Below, in pieces: positions 1 to 9,900 of a stretch of 45,023 nt of DNA. Every line of letters begins with the position of its first letter. Positions within the stretch are counted from its first letter, which is position 1. The DNA lies in assembly GCA_038246785.1 (NCBI GenBank), contig JBBRVP010000028.1:1-45023 (forward strand), in the 5' to 3' direction. The notes under the pieces were generated by a model, which saw nothing but the letters and a program-made list of their open reading frames with translations, was not told the DNA's origin and did no database searches. This DNA is from JBBRVP01 sp038246785. GTDB taxonomy: Bacteria > Actinomycetota > Actinomycetes > Jiangellales > Jiangellaceae. A program made the translations under genes and the position numbers.

Positions 1-176
1 CCACGGCCCCATCATCGACCGGCACCACCGGGTGCAGGTCCGTACTGGTCATCGTCAACGTGATCAACCCTGTTCTCGCCCTGTTCTTGAAGGGAGCAGA
101 CCCTACCCGGGGTGTCTCACCTCAGCCTGACGCACAGGGTCCCGCCGAGTCCCAACAGCAAGCACCGACACGATGC

Positions 177-920
177 TCACAACAAGGATGGTGCCCTCGT
201 GACCGGAGTGTAGGCAGCCGCCGAACCACCCGGCCTCGGGGCACACGAGGGCCGAAGCTCGTCACTCAGGTGGCGGCGGCCATGTAGCAGCCGGGGCAGC
301 GGCGCCACCGCATGCCGGGCCAGGAAGCGGAGCCGGCGGGTGGCGGCGCGCCGGTCCATCCGGGTGCCCTCCCGGGTCCACAGCAGCGGCCCGCCGGCGC
401 GGCCGTCGACGGCCCGGTCGATCGCGCGGCACACCGCCGGCGGCAGCGGCACCAGCACGACCTTGCCGCCCTTCCCGACCACCCGCAGCACTCGGTGCCC
501 GTGCTGTTCGCCGAAGTCGGTGACGTTGGCGCCGGTGGCCTCGACGATCAGTAGGGCGAGCAGCCCGAGCAGCGCGACCAGGGCGAAGTCGTTGACGTTG
601 GCCGACTCCCGGGCGGCGACCAGCAGCGCCTCGAACTGCAGGCGCGTCAGCCCGAGGGTGGGTGACTCCGCGGGCACCAGGCGGCGCACATGCTCAGCCG
701 GCGAAGTGGGAAGCAGGCCGTCGATGACGGCGATGCGGTAGAACCCGGCCACGGTGCCGAACCGGCGGGCCACCGTGCTCGGCTTGAAGCCGCGCTGCCC
801 TTGCATCCAGCGCACGTACATCTCCAGCTGGGGACGCCGGGCGACCAGCGGGTCCAGGTCGTGTTCGGCGCACCACAGGAGGTAGCAGCGCAGGTCCGAA
901 TGCGCATGCGCACGGGACAT
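177..920 (-). pseudogene. Decayed tyrosine recombinase/integrase
   Basis: The readable part matches a tyrosine-type recombinase: a SAM-like N-terminal DNA-binding region (SDLRCYLLWCAEHDLDPL), then the start of the catalytic domain with VALLGLLALLIVEATGANV and RVVGKGGKVVLVPLPP. In intact relatives the first catalytic arginine lies in LLGLRIFEATGA; here that position reads LLALLIVEATGA, so the arginine is lost. The HxLRH...R and terminal GH...Y boxes are absent: after ATRRLRFLARHA the frame runs into unrelated sequence and stops. The N-terminus is also cut; immediately upstream lies a run of nine C (931-939), a likely frameshift site. I infer a dead gene. It lies inside the element whose presumed right boundary is the tRNA fragment at 1975-2018, though this recombinase subfamily need not be the enzyme that integrated it. 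Confidence 0.75.
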
Positions 921-1225
921 TCCAACCGCACCCCCCCCCACGCCAGCGCCATACCGAGCGCGGCAAGAGCGGACGCATTGGCGGACCGACCCTTGCAATG
1001 GTCCGCGACTATCGCGGCGGAAGGACGCAACCGCACGGTCGTGATCGGACATTCGCTCCGATCACACGTGCTCTTCCCCGCCTTCGCCGTCCCCCGGGCC
1101 ATCGAGACTGAGTGCCATCTGCGCCTTCCCGATGGTCAAGGGGAGCGCGCTCATCGGGCGTCGGCGTTAGAATGGGGACTCGACCCGCCCCTCTCAGGGG
1201 ATCGGCGAGCAGGGGATGGCCATCG

Positions 1226-1720
1226 GTGAGCATCCATGTGTCCGGCGGAGGGGCCACGGCGCGGCGGATCGTGCTCAGCTGCGACGTCGCTGGGTGCCCA
1301 GTTCAGGTGGAGCCGGTGGCGGCGGAGAAGTGGCGGCGTGACGCTGATGCCGCATCCTGGGCTCGTGATCACGCGGTTGGCTGGACGCACGACCCGAGCC
1401 GCGCAACCGACTACTGTCCGGAGCACGCCGAGTTCAGCACGTTGCCAGTCCCGGGGGCTGTGGCGCCCCGACCGACCGCAACCTCTCGGGACCGGGCAGG
1501 TAACCCGCTGAACCGCGACGACCACGCCGCGCAGTTGCGGGGTCGGCTCAGCGAGGGTTCGCCGACGACGGGGTCGTCGCCTGCGTTAACGCACGCACAG
1601 GCTGATGTCATTGCCCGGCTCTTGGATGAACTCGCCGGCGTCTATCGGGGCGAGGACCTCGGGACCCTCGCCGGCGCGCTGTCCCAGATGATCGACAGCC
1701 AGCTTGGTAAGCAGAAGTAG
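1226..1720 (+). CDS. Small hypothetical protein with Cys pairs
   Basis: A 164-residue protein. I chose GTG at 1226 because AGGGGA (1211-1216) sits at ribosome-binding distance; the open frame extends further upstream but that part has no protein-like character. Near the N-terminus LSCDVAGC and, about 45 residues on, YCPEHAEF form a CxxxxC ... CxxH pattern that resembles the treble-clef-like zinc knuckles common in small actinobacterial and phage proteins; this is a resemblance, not a family assignment. The C-terminal half (LTHAQADVIARLLDELAGVYRG) looks like an amphipathic helix. It stands alone between an integrase remnant and the tRNA fragment, so it is probably element cargo. Function unknown. 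Confidence 0.6.
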   Translation: MSIHVSGGGATARRIVLSCDVAGCPVQVEPVAAEKWRRDADAASWARDHAVGWTHDPSRATDYCPEHAEFSTLPVPGAVAPRPTATSRDRAGNPLNRDDHAAQLRGRLSEGSPTTGSSPALTHAQADVIARLLDELAGVYRGEDLGTLAGALSQMIDSQLGKQK

Positions 1721-2325
1721 CCGATCGTCCGACGCACCGATCAGCGGTATGAGCGGGTGCGGCCACTCCTCGGCATGAGCGCGTGGGTGTCTATGGGTGA
1801 TGACCCCATCCTGGATCCCTCGCGCCGCCCTGCCAGCGGACCAGACGGTGATCCACGCTGGCAGCCAACGCCAGTGACCTGCGGCGGACGAGGGCGAACG
1901 GGCGCGGACGTCGGTCCGGTGCTCACCTGAGGCGACAGTCTCCAGCGGACGCCGCCGAACGGCGTGCCTGGCACCTGTCAATCCGCGGGTTGTGGGTTCG
2001 AGTCCCACGGGGCCCACCGCTCACCCGGGGGTTCGGGTCCGACAAGGACTGGACGCCCATGCGGGTGGGCAGGACGACCTGCCCATCATGTTGCGCCGAT
2101 CATGACGACGTGTCCAGGGCGATCTCCACGGGGTCGCGAGCGGCGGTGGCTGCCGCGCCGCCGCGACGCCGCGCCGGCCGCTCACCTCCGGCGCGACGAC
2201 CCGGATCTCACCGCGATGGCACCGCAGCGCTCGGGTGGCGTATCAGGCAGGATGATGGCTCTTCCTCACCTGTGTCCGACCGGTGTCGACCCACCCTCGC
2301 TGGTCGGCCGGGCGCCCCGCGGACG
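1721..2325. other. Gene-free stretch spanning the element/chromosome junction
   Basis: About 600 bases between the small hypothetical gene and the TPR gene. The only structure I recognise is the tRNA 3' half at 1975-2018. Left of it is presumed element DNA, right of it presumed chromosome. I see no other RNA gene, repeat or convincing promoter. An open frame runs through the right half into the TPR gene, but it includes the tRNA sequence and an Arg/Pro-rich translation typical of non-coding GC-rich DNA. Confidence 0.6.
1975..2018 (+). other. 3' half of a tRNA gene (probable attachment-site copy)
   Basis: The sequence follows the tRNA 3' half base by base: anticodon-type loop CTGTCAA (1975-1981), 3' anticodon-stem strand TCCGC, variable GGGTT, a perfect T-arm GTGGG-TTCGAGT-CCCAC (1992-2008), acceptor strand GGGGCCC (2009-2015), then ACC. 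The bases 5' of the loop do not pair with TCCGC, and no GGGCCCC acceptor partner occurs about 75-90 bases upstream, so no complete tRNA is present. If the loop belongs to the original gene, the anticodon would be GTC (Asp); if the junction lies inside the loop the identity is open. A 3' tRNA half following foreign DNA is the classic distal att site of a tRNA-integrating element. Confidence 0.7.
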
Positions 2326-4290
2326 ATGACCGACCGCGCGGCCGGGGTAGTGGAGGTGCCGGTGTCCCGCGCTGTGAGGGCGAAGCGGCCTCGGGCCGAC
2401 GCCACTGGGCGCCAGCTCGAGCTCGGCGAGCAGGCGTTGTACGTCGACGGCGACCTGGTCTCGGCACGGCTGGCGTTCGGGCGCGCGTTCGAACACGCGG
2501 AACGCGAACAGAACCCGCGTGTGATGGCACGGGCAGCCCTCGGTCTGAGCGGGATGTGGGTGCACGAACGCCGATCGGCCGTCGACGCGGCGAGGGTCGA
2601 GGCGCGACAGCGGCGGGCCCTGTCGCGGCTGGAGGCGAACTCCGCGCTGGCGCTTCGCCTGCGCATCCGGCTGGCCGCCGAGGCTGACTACCGGGTGGGC
2701 CGCTCGGACGAGGTGCTGCGGCTGCTCGACGAGGCCCGGTCGCGCAACGACCCGCTCGCGCTGGCCGAGGCGCTCAGCCTCGCCCACCACTGCGTCCTCG
2801 GCCCCGAGCACGCCGGGACGCGCGCCGCTCTGGCCGACGAGCTGCTCCGGGTGGGGGCGTCGACGAGCCGGCCCAGCGACACCGTGATGGGGTTGCTGTG
2901 GCGTACGGCCGACATGTTCCTGGGCGGCGAACGCCAGGCCGAGCGTGCGTACGCCGACCTGCTCGACCACCAGGCCGCGATCCGCAACGCGGCTGCCGCC
3001 TTCACGATCCAGGCGATGCGGGTCATGTTGACCATCCGCGCCGGGCACCTGGGCGAGGCCGAGGCGCTGGCCGAAAGTTGCGCGCGGGCCGGCGCGGCAG
3101 CCGGCGACACCGACTGGATGGGCTGGTATGCCGCGCAGCTGCTCACCATTCGCTGGTTCCAGGGGCGGATCGGCGAGCTGGTGGACACCGCCACGAACAT
3201 CGTCAACTCGCCCACGCTGAGCGCCGTCGACAACTCCTTCGTCGCCGCCCAGGCCGTCGCCGCCGCTGCAGCCGGCCAGACCCGGCAGGCGCGGGGCGCG
3301 CTGGCCCGCATCACCGGGCGCGACCTCGCCGATCTGCCCACGTCGAGCTCGTGGCTGGCGGCAATGACCGCGGTGGTGGAGGCGGCCGCCCTGCTCGACG
3401 ACCCGGCTGCGGCCGACCGGGCGTACCGGCTGCTGCTGCCCTACGCTCACCTGCCGGTGATGGCGAGCATCGCGGTGTCCTGCCTCGGTTCGGCACAACA
3501 CCCGCTTGGGGTCGCCTGCTTGGTGACCGGTCATCCCGAACGGGCTGTCGAGCACCTGCAGGCGGCGGTCGAGCACAACTCGGCGCTCGGGCACTGGCCG
3601 GCAGCCACGCTGTCGCGGCACCGGTTGGCGCAGGCGCTGTCGGCCCGCGCCGCGCCGGGAGACGCCCGCACCGCTGCCCAGTTGCACGCCGAGGCAGCCG
3701 CCGAGGCAGCCGAGCTCGGCATGCGACTCCCCGAGCCCACCCGTCGCGCGCGGACCAAGCCACCCACCGCGGTGTGCACTCCGCGCGGGCGGTTGTGGCG
3801 GATCGAGCTGCACGGGCGGACTGCCGTCGTCGAGGACATGGTCGGCCTGCACCACCTGGCGACGCTCGTCGCGAACCCCGGTGTCGAGATACCAGCCGTC
3901 GACCTGGCTGACCCCGACCGCAAGGCGGCCCCCTCCGGCCTTGTGCCGCAGCCGGTGCTCGACGAGCAGGCCTTGCGGCAGTACAGGGCCCGGCTCCGCG
4001 AGCTGGCCGACGAGATCGACCAGGCGGAGGAGCTGGGCGACGGCCATCGGGCGGCTGCGCTGCGCTCGGAGACCGACTGGCTGCTGCGCGAGATCCAGAC
4101 CGGTACGGGGCTCGGCGGTCGCCCACGACACTTCGCGGACAGCTCCGAACGGGCCCGTATAGCCGTCGGCAAGGCCATCCGCCGGGCCCTCGAGCACATC
4201 ACCGCCGCGGACGCCGTCATCGGCGAGGAGCTGCGGGCCTGCGTGGAGACCGGCGTGCAGTGTTGCTACCGGCCGGCAGACAGCGGTTAG
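2326..4290 (+). CDS. TPR-type regulator-like protein lacking an ATPase domain
   Basis: A 654-residue cytoplasmic protein. The ATG at 2326 (MTDRAAGVVEV) is preferred over further-upstream starts because coding character only begins there; no strong ribosome-binding site is visible. Residues about 30-480 are Ala/Leu/Arg-rich helical repeats (LGEQALYVDGDLVSARLAFGRAFEHA and similar), like the TPR segment of MalT/LAL-type and AAA-containing actinobacterial regulators. The C-terminal 170 residues (GRLWRIELHGRTAVVEDMVG, LADEIDQAEELGD, SERARIAVGKAIRRALEHI, GVQCCYRP) match a module I know from the end of such large ATPase or cyclase-type proteins, where it follows TPRs. No Walker motif and no LuxR/SARP helix-turn-helix is seen, so its partner is unknown. 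It is monocistronic, the first gene right of the tRNA fragment. Confidence 0.75.
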   Translation: MTDRAAGVVEVPVSRAVRAKRPRADATGRQLELGEQALYVDGDLVSARLAFGRAFEHAEREQNPRVMARAALGLSGMWVHERRSAVDAARVEARQRRALSRLEANSALALRLRIRLAAEADYRVGRSDEVLRLLDEARSRNDPLALAEALSLAHHCVLGPEHAGTRAALADELLRVGASTSRPSDTVMGLLWRTADMFLGGERQAERAYADLLDHQAAIRNAAAAFTIQAMRVMLTIRAGHLGEAEALAESCARAGAAAGDTDWMGWYAAQLLTIRWFQGRIGELVDTATNIVNSPTLSAVDNSFVAAQAVAAAAAGQTRQARGALARITGRDLADLPTSSSWLAAMTAVVEAAALLDDPAAADRAYRLLLPYAHLPVMASIAVSCLGSAQHPLGVACLVTGHPERAVEHLQAAVEHNSALGHWPAATLSRHRLAQALSARAAPGDARTAAQLHAEAAAEAAELGMRLPEPTRRARTKPPTAVCTPRGRLWRIELHGRTAVVEDMVGLHHLATLVANPGVEIPAVDLADPDRKAAPSGLVPQPVLDEQALRQYRARLRELADEIDQAEELGDGHRAAALRSETDWLLREIQTGTGLGGRPRHFADSSERARIAVGKAIRRALEHITAADAVIGEELRACVETGVQCCYRPADSG

Positions 4291-4295
4291 GCGGT

Positions 4296-4331
4296 CGTCC
4301 CGCGGCACCTCGTCGAATTCCACCCGGGACG
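4296..4331. terminator. Candidate bidirectional terminator hairpin
   Basis: CGTCCCG (4296-4302) is perfectly repeated inverted as CGGGACG (4325-4331) with a 22-base loop, in the 62-base gap between two convergent genes. There is no U-tract, as usual in GC-rich actinobacteria; the large loop lowers confidence. Confidence 0.3.
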
Positions 4332-4352
4332 GGCGAGGGGAGGGCGCGTTCG

Positions 4353-5327
4353 TCAGCGCCGCCGCCACCAGGCGCGGATCGCATCCCAGAGGTCCAGCAG
4401 AGCCGACCACCAGCGCGGACGCGGCTGCTGGGAGTCCAGGCGGGCTGCGAACACGGCGGCGACTGCGTCGGCGATGTTCAGCGCGTGGTCGGTGCGAGCT
4501 CGCAGGCTCTGCTCGATGTGCACACCGCTGCGCTTGCTCGCGGTGAGCCGGTTGACGATGTTGCGCGGGCTGTCGCCGCCGAGCACGTCCGCGGGTCCGG
4601 CGATGCGCACCTGGATCGCCGTATCGGACAGTGCATTCTCGATCGAGGAGGCGATCTCGGCCTTGAGCCGGAACGCTGCCGCACCACCGACGAGGATCCC
4701 CTCTCCACGGAATCCGTGGAAGGCCACTGCATGGCGGAAGCCACGGCCGATGACCGACCCCAGAGCCGGGAAGCTCTCCTCGTGGATGTCGGTGGAGGTG
4801 ATGTGCAGGTGCGTGGAGGCACTGCCCGCATCGGACCCGAATCCCTTGCACAGCCAGGTGCTGACGCCGTACGCGGTCAGGCGCTCACCCACGCGTTGAG
4901 CCTGTGTGTCGGTGTGGGCTTCGATGTCACCGCCGTGGGGTGCGATGGCGATCAGGCCGCGATGCGTGCCGTTGTCGCTGAGCCGTTCGACGAACTCGCC
5001 GAGTCGCGCGGCGTCGGCGTCGCTGAGCCCTTGGCGCGGCACGACAGAGTCCACGACAGCCGCGAACTCCTCCGCAGTCCCGAGCCGTTCCCGACCCGCA
5101 CGGCCCATCCGGACGACCGAGTCGGGTGCCTCATCGCGGGTCTGGCTCACGGTGTAGAGCGCGAAGACCGATGGAGTCGCGGCCTGGCGCACCCGCACCT
5201 GATGACCGAGTGCTCGACCGATCCCGGCCAGCGCCTCCGGGTCGGCCGAGCAGTGCTCCGGGTGCTCGACGAGGTCCTGCTGCTCGGCCGCCACCGCCAG
5301 GTGGACCGCGGCGTCGAAGGTGGCCAC
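4353..5327 (-). CDS. Poly-gamma-glutamate hydrolase family protein (PghP-like)
   Basis: A 324-residue protein. The central region has the signature of phage-type zinc-dependent poly-gamma-glutamate hydrolases: APHGGDIEAHTD (His131, Glu136), then STHLHITSTDIHEESFP, AVAFHGF, ILVGGAA and a terminal SPRNIVNRLTASKRSGVHIE with the usual GVQLE-like end. Known members cut gamma-linked polyglutamate capsules. An extra N-terminal ~110 residues and a C-terminal Trp/Arg-rich tail (WWSALLDLWDAIRAWWRRR) surround the domain; the tail is unusual and could be an amphipathic membrane-binding helix (inference). No signal peptide is present. GTG at 5327 starts 4 bases after the stop of the amine oxidase gene, so it is the last gene of the leftward operon. 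Confidence 0.85.
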   Translation of the reverse strand: MATFDAAVHLAVAAEQQDLVEHPEHCSADPEALAGIGRALGHQVRVRQAATPSVFALYTVSQTRDEAPDSVVRMGRAGRERLGTAEEFAAVVDSVVPRQGLSDADAARLGEFVERLSDNGTHRGLIAIAPHGGDIEAHTDTQAQRVGERLTAYGVSTWLCKGFGSDAGSASTHLHITSTDIHEESFPALGSVIGRGFRHAVAFHGFRGEGILVGGAAAFRLKAEIASSIENALSDTAIQVRIAGPADVLGGDSPRNIVNRLTASKRSGVHIEQSLRARTDHALNIADAVAAVFAARLDSQQPRPRWWSALLDLWDAIRAWWRRR

Positions 5328-5331
5328 GGAC

Positions 5332-6945
5332 TCAGCCGGCGCGGGCGGCGGCGCCGGTGGCCCCGGCGGCGGCCACCCGCAACGGCTCGTTCAGCGGCCG
5401 GCAGACCTGGTCGATGAGCAGCCGGGCCGCCCGCTCGCCGGACCGGATGGCGCCCTCCATGTAGCCGAAGTGGTCCAGCTGGGTGTGCTCGCCGGCGAAG
5501 AACAGCCGGCCCTGGAACGGCTCGTTCAGCTCCTTCCCGATCGTGAAGACCTGACCGACCCGGGGTGAGGAGTAGCCGGTCCGGATGAACGGTTGCCTCG
5601 ACCAGTCGACAAGCATCGACCTCCTGAGATTGCGCAGGTAGCCCGAGTTCTTGAGGCTCGGATCCGCCGGGTAGAGGCGGTCCAAGCCCTTCTTGTAGTC
5701 GTCGACGGTCGGTGTGCGGGACCCGGTGAAGACGCTCAGCACGATGTCCTGCCCGGCGACGCGGGTCTGGTTGTCCGTCCCCTCCCAAACCTGCCCGATC
5801 TCCAGCGAGCCGCCGAGCGGCGCCAGCCCCTCCTTGATCCAGAACCGCTCCTTCACGTTGCTGAAGAACTTCACCGCCGCACCCGAGCCCATCAACCCGA
5901 TGACGTCCTTGGGATGGAACGGTGCGATCTCGATGTCGCCCCAGACGGTCGGCGGCACGGCGAAGACCACGCAGTCGTAGCGGCGGGTGTCCATCAGCGG
6001 GTTGGCCGGGATCTTCTCGCGCAGCCACTCGTCGAACCGGGTGTTCTTGGTGCTGCGCGCCGTCACCAGCACGCCGCCGCCGGCGGGCCGCAGGTCTATC
6101 CGGCGCACACCCAGGTTGGGGACGACGCGGCAGCCCTTCCGGGCGTGCACGTCGTCGGCGATCGACCGGGCCAGCCGCTGGCAGCCCTCGCCGCAGCGGT
6201 AGATCTCCAGCTCGTCCCAGTAGCCCATCAGTGGGTCCGGGGCGACGGTCACCGGCTTGCCTGCCCGCCGCTCGGTCTGGCCGCCCCGGACCAGGCACAG
6301 CAGGGCGAGGAAGCTCATGTTCTCGAGCCGGGCCACGTTGTTGTTGACGAGGAAGAGCTCCATCGCCTGCCACAGCCGCTCCGTCCTGGCGACGCCGAAG
6401 CGCTTCTCCAGCGCATCGGCCACCGACGTGCGGTCGAGGCTGACCAGGCCGGGCTGGTTCCACGGTTCGTCTTCCATCCCCGACTGGATGGTCTTCTGGG
6501 CGAACTGGGCCATCGGCCGCAGCACGCGGTCGACCATTTGCTTCTCGATGGCGCCGACCTCGTCCGGCGTGAGCAGCCGGTCGAGGATCATCCGCTGTGC
6601 GAGCTGCTGGCCGCGGTACAGCTCGCCATCCATCCGGCTGATCAGCGAGATGCCGTACTCCTTGGCCAGCGCGCACCACCGCGTGTGGATGGAGCCGACC
6701 AGCTCGGCGCCGGCCTCGGTGATCCGCCCTTTGACGAACGTCGAGTCACTCAGTACCCGCCCGCCGACCTGGGCCCGGGCTTCGTACACCGTCACCTTCA
6801 CGCCCCACCGGGCCAGCGTGCGTGCTGCCATGAGGCCGCCGAGTCCACCGCCCACCACCGCCACCTTGAGCGTGGCGGCGCGGGTCAGGCACTCCTTCGA
6901 CAGCGCGGTCGACGCCGCCTCCTCGGTGTCTGGGCTGAGGTCCAT
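5332..6945 (-). CDS. FAD-dependent amine oxidase
   Basis: A 537-residue flavoprotein. The N-terminus carries the FAD-binding dinucleotide fold (VAVVGGGLGGLMAARTLARW, residues 28-47), the acidic ribose contact in VTVYEAR and the GGR motif (61-63). The C-terminal flavin segment LFFAGEHTQLDHFGYMEGAI is typical of monoamine-oxidase/L-amino-acid-oxidase-type enzymes, which deaminate amines and release H2O2 and ammonia. The substrate cannot be read from the sequence. The start ATG (6945-6943) overlaps the stop of the upstream protease gene by one base (TGATG), indicating translational coupling. No signal peptide precedes the FAD fold, only ~27 polar residues. Alternatives such as a desaturase-type member of the same superfamily are less likely given the terminal motif. 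Confidence 0.88.
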   Translation of the reverse strand: MDLSPDTEEAASTALSKECLTRAATLKVAVVGGGLGGLMAARTLARWGVKVTVYEARAQVGGRVLSDSTFVKGRITEAGAELVGSIHTRWCALAKEYGISLISRMDGELYRGQQLAQRMILDRLLTPDEVGAIEKQMVDRVLRPMAQFAQKTIQSGMEDEPWNQPGLVSLDRTSVADALEKRFGVARTERLWQAMELFLVNNNVARLENMSFLALLCLVRGGQTERRAGKPVTVAPDPLMGYWDELEIYRCGEGCQRLARSIADDVHARKGCRVVPNLGVRRIDLRPAGGGVLVTARSTKNTRFDEWLREKIPANPLMDTRRYDCVVFAVPPTVWGDIEIAPFHPKDVIGLMGSGAAVKFFSNVKERFWIKEGLAPLGGSLEIGQVWEGTDNQTRVAGQDIVLSVFTGSRTPTVDDYKKGLDRLYPADPSLKNSGYLRNLRRSMLVDWSRQPFIRTGYSSPRVGQVFTIGKELNEPFQGRLFFAGEHTQLDHFGYMEGAIRSGERAARLLIDQVCRPLNEPLRVAAAGATGAAARAG

Positions 6946-9900
6946 CACTGGCCGCCTTCTGCGTGGAGAGCCATCTCGTCGTCGATGTCGCCGAGCTCGT
7001 CGGCGTAGTCCGCAGTCGCCTCGGCCAGCCCGAGCGTCGCGCTGAGGTCCGGGTCGAGGTCGGCCTCGAGCTCGTCGAGGGGCGCCAGCTCGCCGTCGTA
7101 CACCTGCTCGAAGAACTGCTCGTCGATCGGCTCCTCCTCCCCGGACTTCGCGGCGTCCGGCGTCGGCAGCAGCTCCGCCAGCCGGGTGGGGGGTACGGCA
7201 CAGTGGACCTCCTTCACCTGGGTCACGACCAACCGCTGGCCGCGCTGGGCGTAGAACCGGTCGCCGACCGGGCCGGTCTTGCTGCCCGGCCGGTAGTAGA
7301 CGTGCACCTGCAGGGACGGCCGCTGCGCGAGCCAGTCCGTCCACGCCGCGACGTCGCCGCCGTATGTCGTGTCGAACGCCCACACCTGGCTCAGCCGGGC
7401 CAGAGCGCTCTGCCCCATCGCGGCGTCGCCTCGGCTGGCGGCGAGAGGTTCGAGGACGTCGTACGCGCGGGAGTGCCCGGCCACCACGAGGTCCCGCAGC
7501 GACGGGGCTGCGGCACCCTGCACACGACCGACCTCGGCCAGGACCTCGCCGACGACGGCGTTCAGCACGGCTGGCTTGCCAAGGGGGTGCCAGCGTTCGT
7601 GGCCTCGGCCGAAGACCGCGGCACCGCACGGATTGCCCCAGTCGAGCAGCGGCACCACGAGGACCACCGGTCGGGCCGACTCGTCGACGACCCGGCCGAG
7701 CCGGAACGGCGGGTCGGTCACGAAGCCGGCCGGCAGGGACTTGGGCCGAGTGCACCCGCCGAGCAGGCCGTGCGCGAAGACGAGCACGTCGACGTCGCGC
7801 CGGCCCAGCGCCGCCTTCGTGGCGAACACCGCGACCGGCTGCGGCAGCGCGGCCGAAGCGAACGTCCACAGCTTTCCGCCGCGGTGCTCGGTCAGGTCCG
7901 ACGTCGCGGCACTGCCGGGGCGGTACTCCCAGTGCCACTCCTCGGTGGCGATCGGGCGGAACCCGTACGTCGCCGCGTGCGTGCGCAGCCAGCCGTGGAA
8001 CCAGCTCTGCCGCCACCGGCAGCGGGCCGGGTCGTCGGAGTCGTTGCCGATCCGGTTGCCCTTGGTCCTGTCCTGCCAGAAGTCGATCGCGATGCCGCCC
8101 TGGTGGTTGCTGTAGCCGGGGGCGGCAATGCGGCCGGGAATGCCGTAGCCGCCGTCGCCTCGGGGACGCAGCAGATAGTCCACGGCGGCATCGGAGTGCG
8201 GTCCGTCCGGGATCTTCGCGCGGGCGGAGCGCGTCTGGTCGTAGTACTTGGTGGCGAAGTAGCCCAGCCACAACCTCTTCTGGTGGTCGCTGCCGCGGGA
8301 GCCGCTGGTGGCCCGTAGCCGGACCGTATGCACCGCGTCGGCGTCGCCAGCCTTCTGCGCCGCCGCGAGGTCGGCGGTCGCCGCTTCGAGCAGGCGACCG
8401 GCCGCCTCCGCCGTCGCCGCCGCCGTGCGCACGCAGGTTGTCGTGCCGCGGTCGGTGACGCAGGTGCCGGGCACGTCCGCGAGCTGGTCGTCGCGCAGGT
8501 CTGGCTGCGGAGCACCCTTTCGCTTGCGCGTGCGGGCGATGTGCTCGGCCAGCACGCGGGCGCTGAAGTCCTGCTGCTCCGCGTTGCCCCGCCATGGTCC
8601 CGGATCGGATGGCTCGTCCTCGCCGAATGCGAAAGGCAGGTCCGCGCCGAGGTCCGGCTCTGGCGTTCGGGGCCGGAGCAGCAGCTGGCCGGGCGGTACG
8701 CGCCCGGCCGGGTCGAGCACGCGTACGGAGCGCGCGTCGGATGCCGACCCGGGAGCCGACGCGAGGGCGTACCAGCCGGCAGGCGCGCCGGGTGCGCTGC
8801 TGCGACGGCGGGTGATGCCGGGCTCGGCGACGAGCGCGCAGCTCCCCCGCGCACCGGCCCGGCCGAGGACCGCGCTCAGCACGAGGTCGCCCACGTCGAG
8901 CTCGCCGCCCGCCAGCTGGCCGGGTCGGGCGAGCACGGTGAAGCGGTCGTCGAGCCAGCGCGCCAGCTCACCAGCCGGGCGGTAGAGCAGCTCGCGGTAG
9001 GCGCGCGCGGGGCGAAGGGCGATCGGGCTGATGTCGTCGAGTTCCATGGCGGGTATCGCTTTCTCGGGGGCCTCTGCTTCGGGCGGGCGGCTCCGGCGCG
9101 CGGCGGCGACCAGGGCGGGGAGGTTGAGGTAGCCCCGGCCGAGCCGGTTGCCGGCGGACTGGTCGGGGGCGGGCGGATCGGTGGTCGAGAGCACGAGCCG
9201 GCGGATCTGCGCGGCGCCGAGCCGGTGCCGGGTGAGCTCCAGGCACAGGGCGACCGCTCCGGCGACGTGCGGCGCCGCCATGCTCGTGCCGGTCTTGGCG
9301 ACCAGCAGGCCGGGGCTGCGCTCGCTCCCCGGCGGCGCCGAGCGGGCCGCGAGGACGGCAACTCCCGGCGCGGCCAGGTCGGGCTTGCCACGGCCGTCCC
9401 GGGTCGGGCCGGCACTGCTGGACCGACCCGGTGGCCGATCGGGCGAGGAGGCGTCGTAGGCACCGGCGACGAGCGGAAGGTGCCCGTTGGCGATCGTGCC
9501 GATGGTCACGTCCGGACTGGCGTCCTCCGCCAGGAACCGCGCCTGGCATCCAGAGCAGGCCTCGTCCCGCTCGATCCAGGCGTGGTAACGGCCGCCGCGG
9601 ACACGCCGGCCCTCGAGCGTCACCCGCCAGACACCTGCCGGGGCCTCCGGGGACAGGAACGCGTCGATGTGATGGTCGCAGCTGTTGGGGTCGCACTCGC
9701 GGTGGTAGATCGTCCCCACGACCCGGCCGTCGACGATGACGTCGGCCGTGTCGCCCAGACGCACGGCGGGTGCGCCGCGGTGGCCTGGCGGGTCGATGCG
9801 TACGGCGAGCTCGTCCGCTCCGTCGTACCAGATCTCCAGCTCGTTGGGGGTGAGGTCCGCGGGGTCGGTGACGAACCGCAGCACGTGCTGCTGCCCCTGC

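Noticed and set aside
1586..2017. Minus-strand ORF beginning MGPVGLEPTTRGL
   Set aside because: This is the well-known false protein start obtained by translating the complement of a tRNA T-arm; it supports the tRNA fragment, not a gene.
2326..4290. Full LuxR/AAA (LAL) regulator
   Set aside because: No Walker A/B and no C-terminal helix-turn-helix; only the TPR-like part and the C-terminal module are present.
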